Source: an uncultured Bacteroidales bacterium (GTDB taxonomy: Bacteria > Bacteroidota > Bacteroidia > Bacteroidales > UBA932). Taken from it: DNA of 49,918 bases. Made by a program: the position numbers and the translations under genes. Under the pieces are notes generated by a model. It did not search any database and was not told the origin of the DNA. It saw nothing but the letters and a program-made list of their open reading frames with translations. The first letter of the stretch is position 1. Every line of letters begins with the position of its first letter. Of the stretch, positions 48,494 through 49,918 are shown piece after piece. Location: the NCBI GenBank assembly GCA_900317925.1, contig ONIQ01000021.1, positions 1-49,918 of the forward strand, read 5' to 3'.

Positions 48494-48529
48494 CTGTGCT
48501 GGACTGCCGGATGCGGATGACCGCTTCCT

Positions 48530-48874
48530 CTATCGGCCCGAAACAATTAATGGCTCTGATTCCTGAGAGTTTGAAATCGGCTGGCCCTTTCTATAAATTG
48601 CGTTGTTCCACTCGCTCTCACCAATAAGGGTATTAGAGTCCTGAACTTTGAACATCACGATGAGGTTTTGACCGGCATCAGCGACGATGTGACCATTGTC
48701 CATCCTATATGATGCTGGAAGCTTCATGCCGAAGTAAGTTAATACGCAGGAGTTCTTTCCTACGAACTCGATTTGTTCGACTAAGCCGCCTCCATCACTC
48801 ACATAGGTGCCAGACACCCTGCTGCAGGATGCAAATAATACTATGGCAAGAAGGATTACAAGTATTCTTTTCAT
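48530..48874 (-). CDS. Small lipoprotein of unknown function
   Basis: This 114-residue protein has a typical lipoprotein signal: 'MKRILVILLAIVLFASC', Cys17 as the lipidation site. The mature ~98 residues ('SGTYVSDGGGLVEQIEFVGK', 'NGHIVADAGQNLIVMF') look like a small beta-rich domain, similar in style to the short 'toxin-immunity' or YcfL-like lipoproteins of Bacteroidales, but I do not recognise a family. It follows the unknown gene at 48903-49616 by 28 bp and ends before a likely terminator. It is probably exported to the outer membrane. Confidence 0.8.
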   Translation of the reverse strand: MKRILVILLAIVLFASCSRVSGTYVSDGGGLVEQIEFVGKNSCVLTYFGMKLPASYRMDNGHIVADAGQNLIVMFKVQDSNTLIGESEWNNAIYRKGQPISNSQESEPLIVSGR

Positions 48875-48902
48875 AATCGAATAAATAATTCTTATGCTAA
48901 AA

Positions 48903-49616
48903 CTAGAGCTCTCTCAAACTATACAGAAGGTCGTCGCGACGGTAAGCCCATTGACGGTCGCACGGCACTTTCTTCTCTTCGTCCTGGAAGACGTTTCGAC
49001 GGGTCTTGATTGTGGGCTTGCCATACTCGGGCGACTTGAAGTCTTTCCAGATAACTCGATTGGCCGTTCCGTCAATGCTGAATCCATTCAAGAAGAACTG
49101 AAGGTATGTGGAACGGTCATCGAACTTGGGTTCCGGTACTGTCTTGTAGCAGCCATCACCATATTCCTTACCGGTGAACCAGTAGACCCAACTGCCGTGT
49201 TCTCCCGCACGGCGGTCAAAGACTGCAAATTCCCTGATAAGTGCCGAAGCCCGGTATTGACCGCATGAATCTTCGAATGTTATATCGTATCCGGACCAAT
49301 GGGCATGGAGGGACATCATCGGAAACGGTGGCAGGTCCCTGCCGGGAAATCTACCGTTGCGGTGATAAACGATTGGGTCTTGAATCTGATTCTTAGACTC
49401 TTCTTCCTCGTAGTAATAGAACTCCACCGTGCGGATATAAATCTCATAATCATCCCCGACTTGCAAAAAGCCGCCGTACAGCATCTTCTGGGCAAGATGG
49501 TAGAACTCCGTTTTAAGAGCTAACTCCTTAGCCTCGATAGAACCGTCTCCTGCTCCACGGAATGCATACAGGCACTCTTTGAGTCCGTGGGTGGCTATGT
49601 ACTGTTCGTTGATCAT
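48903..49616 (-). CDS. Protein of unknown function
   Basis: This 237-residue protein has no signal peptide or membrane helix. It is rich in aromatic residues: 'YEIYIRTVEFYYYEEEE', 'SLHAHWSGYDITFEDSCG', 'GSWVYWFTGKEYGDGCYK'. A 'DPIVYHRNGRFP' segment and the mixed alpha/beta pattern vaguely recall alkyladenine-DNA-glycosylase-like folds, but this is not established. ATG 49616 is used; the upstream frame overlaps the deiminase gene. It lies 10 bp after that gene, so it is likely in the same operon. Confidence 0.7.
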   Translation of the reverse strand: MINEQYIATHGLKECLYAFRGAGDGSIEAKELALKTEFYHLAQKMLYGGFLQVGDDYEIYIRTVEFYYYEEEESKNQIQDPIVYHRNGRFPGRDLPPFPMMSLHAHWSGYDITFEDSCGQYRASALIREFAVFDRRAGEHGSWVYWFTGKEYGDGCYKTVPEPKFDDRSTYLQFFLNGFSIDGTANRVIWKDFKSPEYGKPTIKTRRNVFQDEEKKVPCDRQWAYRRDDLLYSLREL

Positions 49617-49626
49617 ATAGTAGTTT

Positions 49627-49918
49627 TTATGCTTCTTCTTTTGCCCACTCGTAAACATCGGCAAGGACATTCCATGTCACGCAATGGAGGGCACCGCCGT
49701 CGCGGGCCAGTTCTTCACATCCTTGCACCTGGATGACCTTGCAGTCCGGGTAGAACTGCTGTATCTGTTGCAGGGCCAGCGGGTCTTCCTTTGTGTGCAG
49801 GCCGGGTACAAAGATACAATTTTTTACGCGAAGGAAATTGAGGTAGGCCCATGATAGCTTGTTGAGCCTCGGGGTGTTAAACTCCAATTCATCGACAACG
49901 AAGTGCGGGGTAAGGGCC
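49627..49918 (-). CDS. Agmatine deiminase family protein (C-terminal part; 5' end outside window)
   Basis: The frame is open to the right edge, so the start lies beyond the window; about 96 residues are visible. 'LNKLSWAYLNFLRVKNCIFVPG' (read in two parts), 'DPLALQQIQQFYPDCKVIQV' and 'DGGALHCVTWNVLAD' match the C-terminal part of the peptidyl-arginine/agmatine deiminase (PAD_porph) family. The Gly-Gly-Ala-Leu-x-Cys motif contains the catalytic cysteine that attacks the guanidino carbon. It would release ammonia from agmatine, giving N-carbamoylputrescine. Confidence 0.85.
   Translation of the reverse strand, partial: ALTPHFVVDELEFNTPRLNKLSWAYLNFLRVKNCIFVPGLHTKEDPLALQQIQQFYPDCKVIQVQGCEELARDGGALHCVTWNVLADVYEWAKEEA

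Overview
The window comes from a member of the Bacteroidota, most likely an uncultured gut or rumen Bacteroidales. The evidence is a complete-looking Na+-translocating NADH:quinone reductase locus (nqrABCDEF), an arginine operon built around a succinylornithine-type transcarbamylase, fimbrillin-like and 'MFxGC'-repeat lipoproteins, IS66 and IS21 debris of Bacteroidales type, and many promoters of the Bacteroidota form TTTG-(19-20 bp)-TAnnTTTG. The chromosome is moderately GC-rich and gene-dense. Most start codons overlap or nearly abut the preceding stop.

Layout. 1-4204: accessory surface-protein region. It holds the 3' end of an unknown secreted protein, a large repeat lipoprotein, a Phd/YefM antitoxin whose toxin is truncated, nested IS21-like and IS66 remnants, an unusual 11-bp-period repeat array, and a chimeric second repeat-protein ORF. 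4210-13239: mnmA, divergent from an operon of cdd, an MsbA-like ABC exporter, a CBM9-like protein, a VanZ-like protein, a golvesin/amidase-type secreted protein and an aminotransferase. 13240-18052: tRNA-Gly, then an operon of a (p)ppGpp synthetase, a (p)ppGpp hydrolase-like HD protein, a phosphotransferase-fold kinase, a K+/H+ antiporter and an anti-sigma/STAS pair. 18049-29712 (minus strand): argR-GNAT-argG-argC-argD-argF'-argB-argE-(GH106 rhamnosidase)-argH. 29713-30148: a 436-bp regulatory region with two ARG boxes flanking the argR promoter, a candidate small RNA with its own promoter and terminator, and a repeat cluster. 30149-38446: a UvrD/PcrA helicase and the nqr operon, whose nqrA reading frame is interrupted. 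38453-46239: a glycosyltransferase, a DUF47 protein, a fimbrillin-anchor-like lipoprotein, waaA and uvrA. 46240-47130: an Hsp20 gene with a sigma-54-type promoter and three phased upstream sites, then tRNA-Asp. 47171-49918: an AAA ATPase with two inverted-repeat operators, a small lipoprotein, an unknown protein and a truncated agmatine-deiminase-family gene.

The arg genes together form a nearly whole glutamate-to-arginine pathway. Pro90 in the transcarbamylase predicts N-succinylated rather than N-acetylated intermediates. The two ARG boxes indicate that ArgR represses its own promoter and so the whole operon. The Nqr complex would couple NADH oxidation to Na+ export. WaaA and the MsbA-like exporter are consistent with lipopolysaccharide assembly.

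The most interesting non-coding signals are: the small RNA candidate at about 29786-29857; three 11-bp sites exactly 21 bp apart upstream of a sigma-54 promoter for hsp20; an 11-bp helically phased repeat array at 3197-3300; and ARG boxes placed 42 bp apart around a consensus promoter. All calls were made by reading the sequence. No database search was run.
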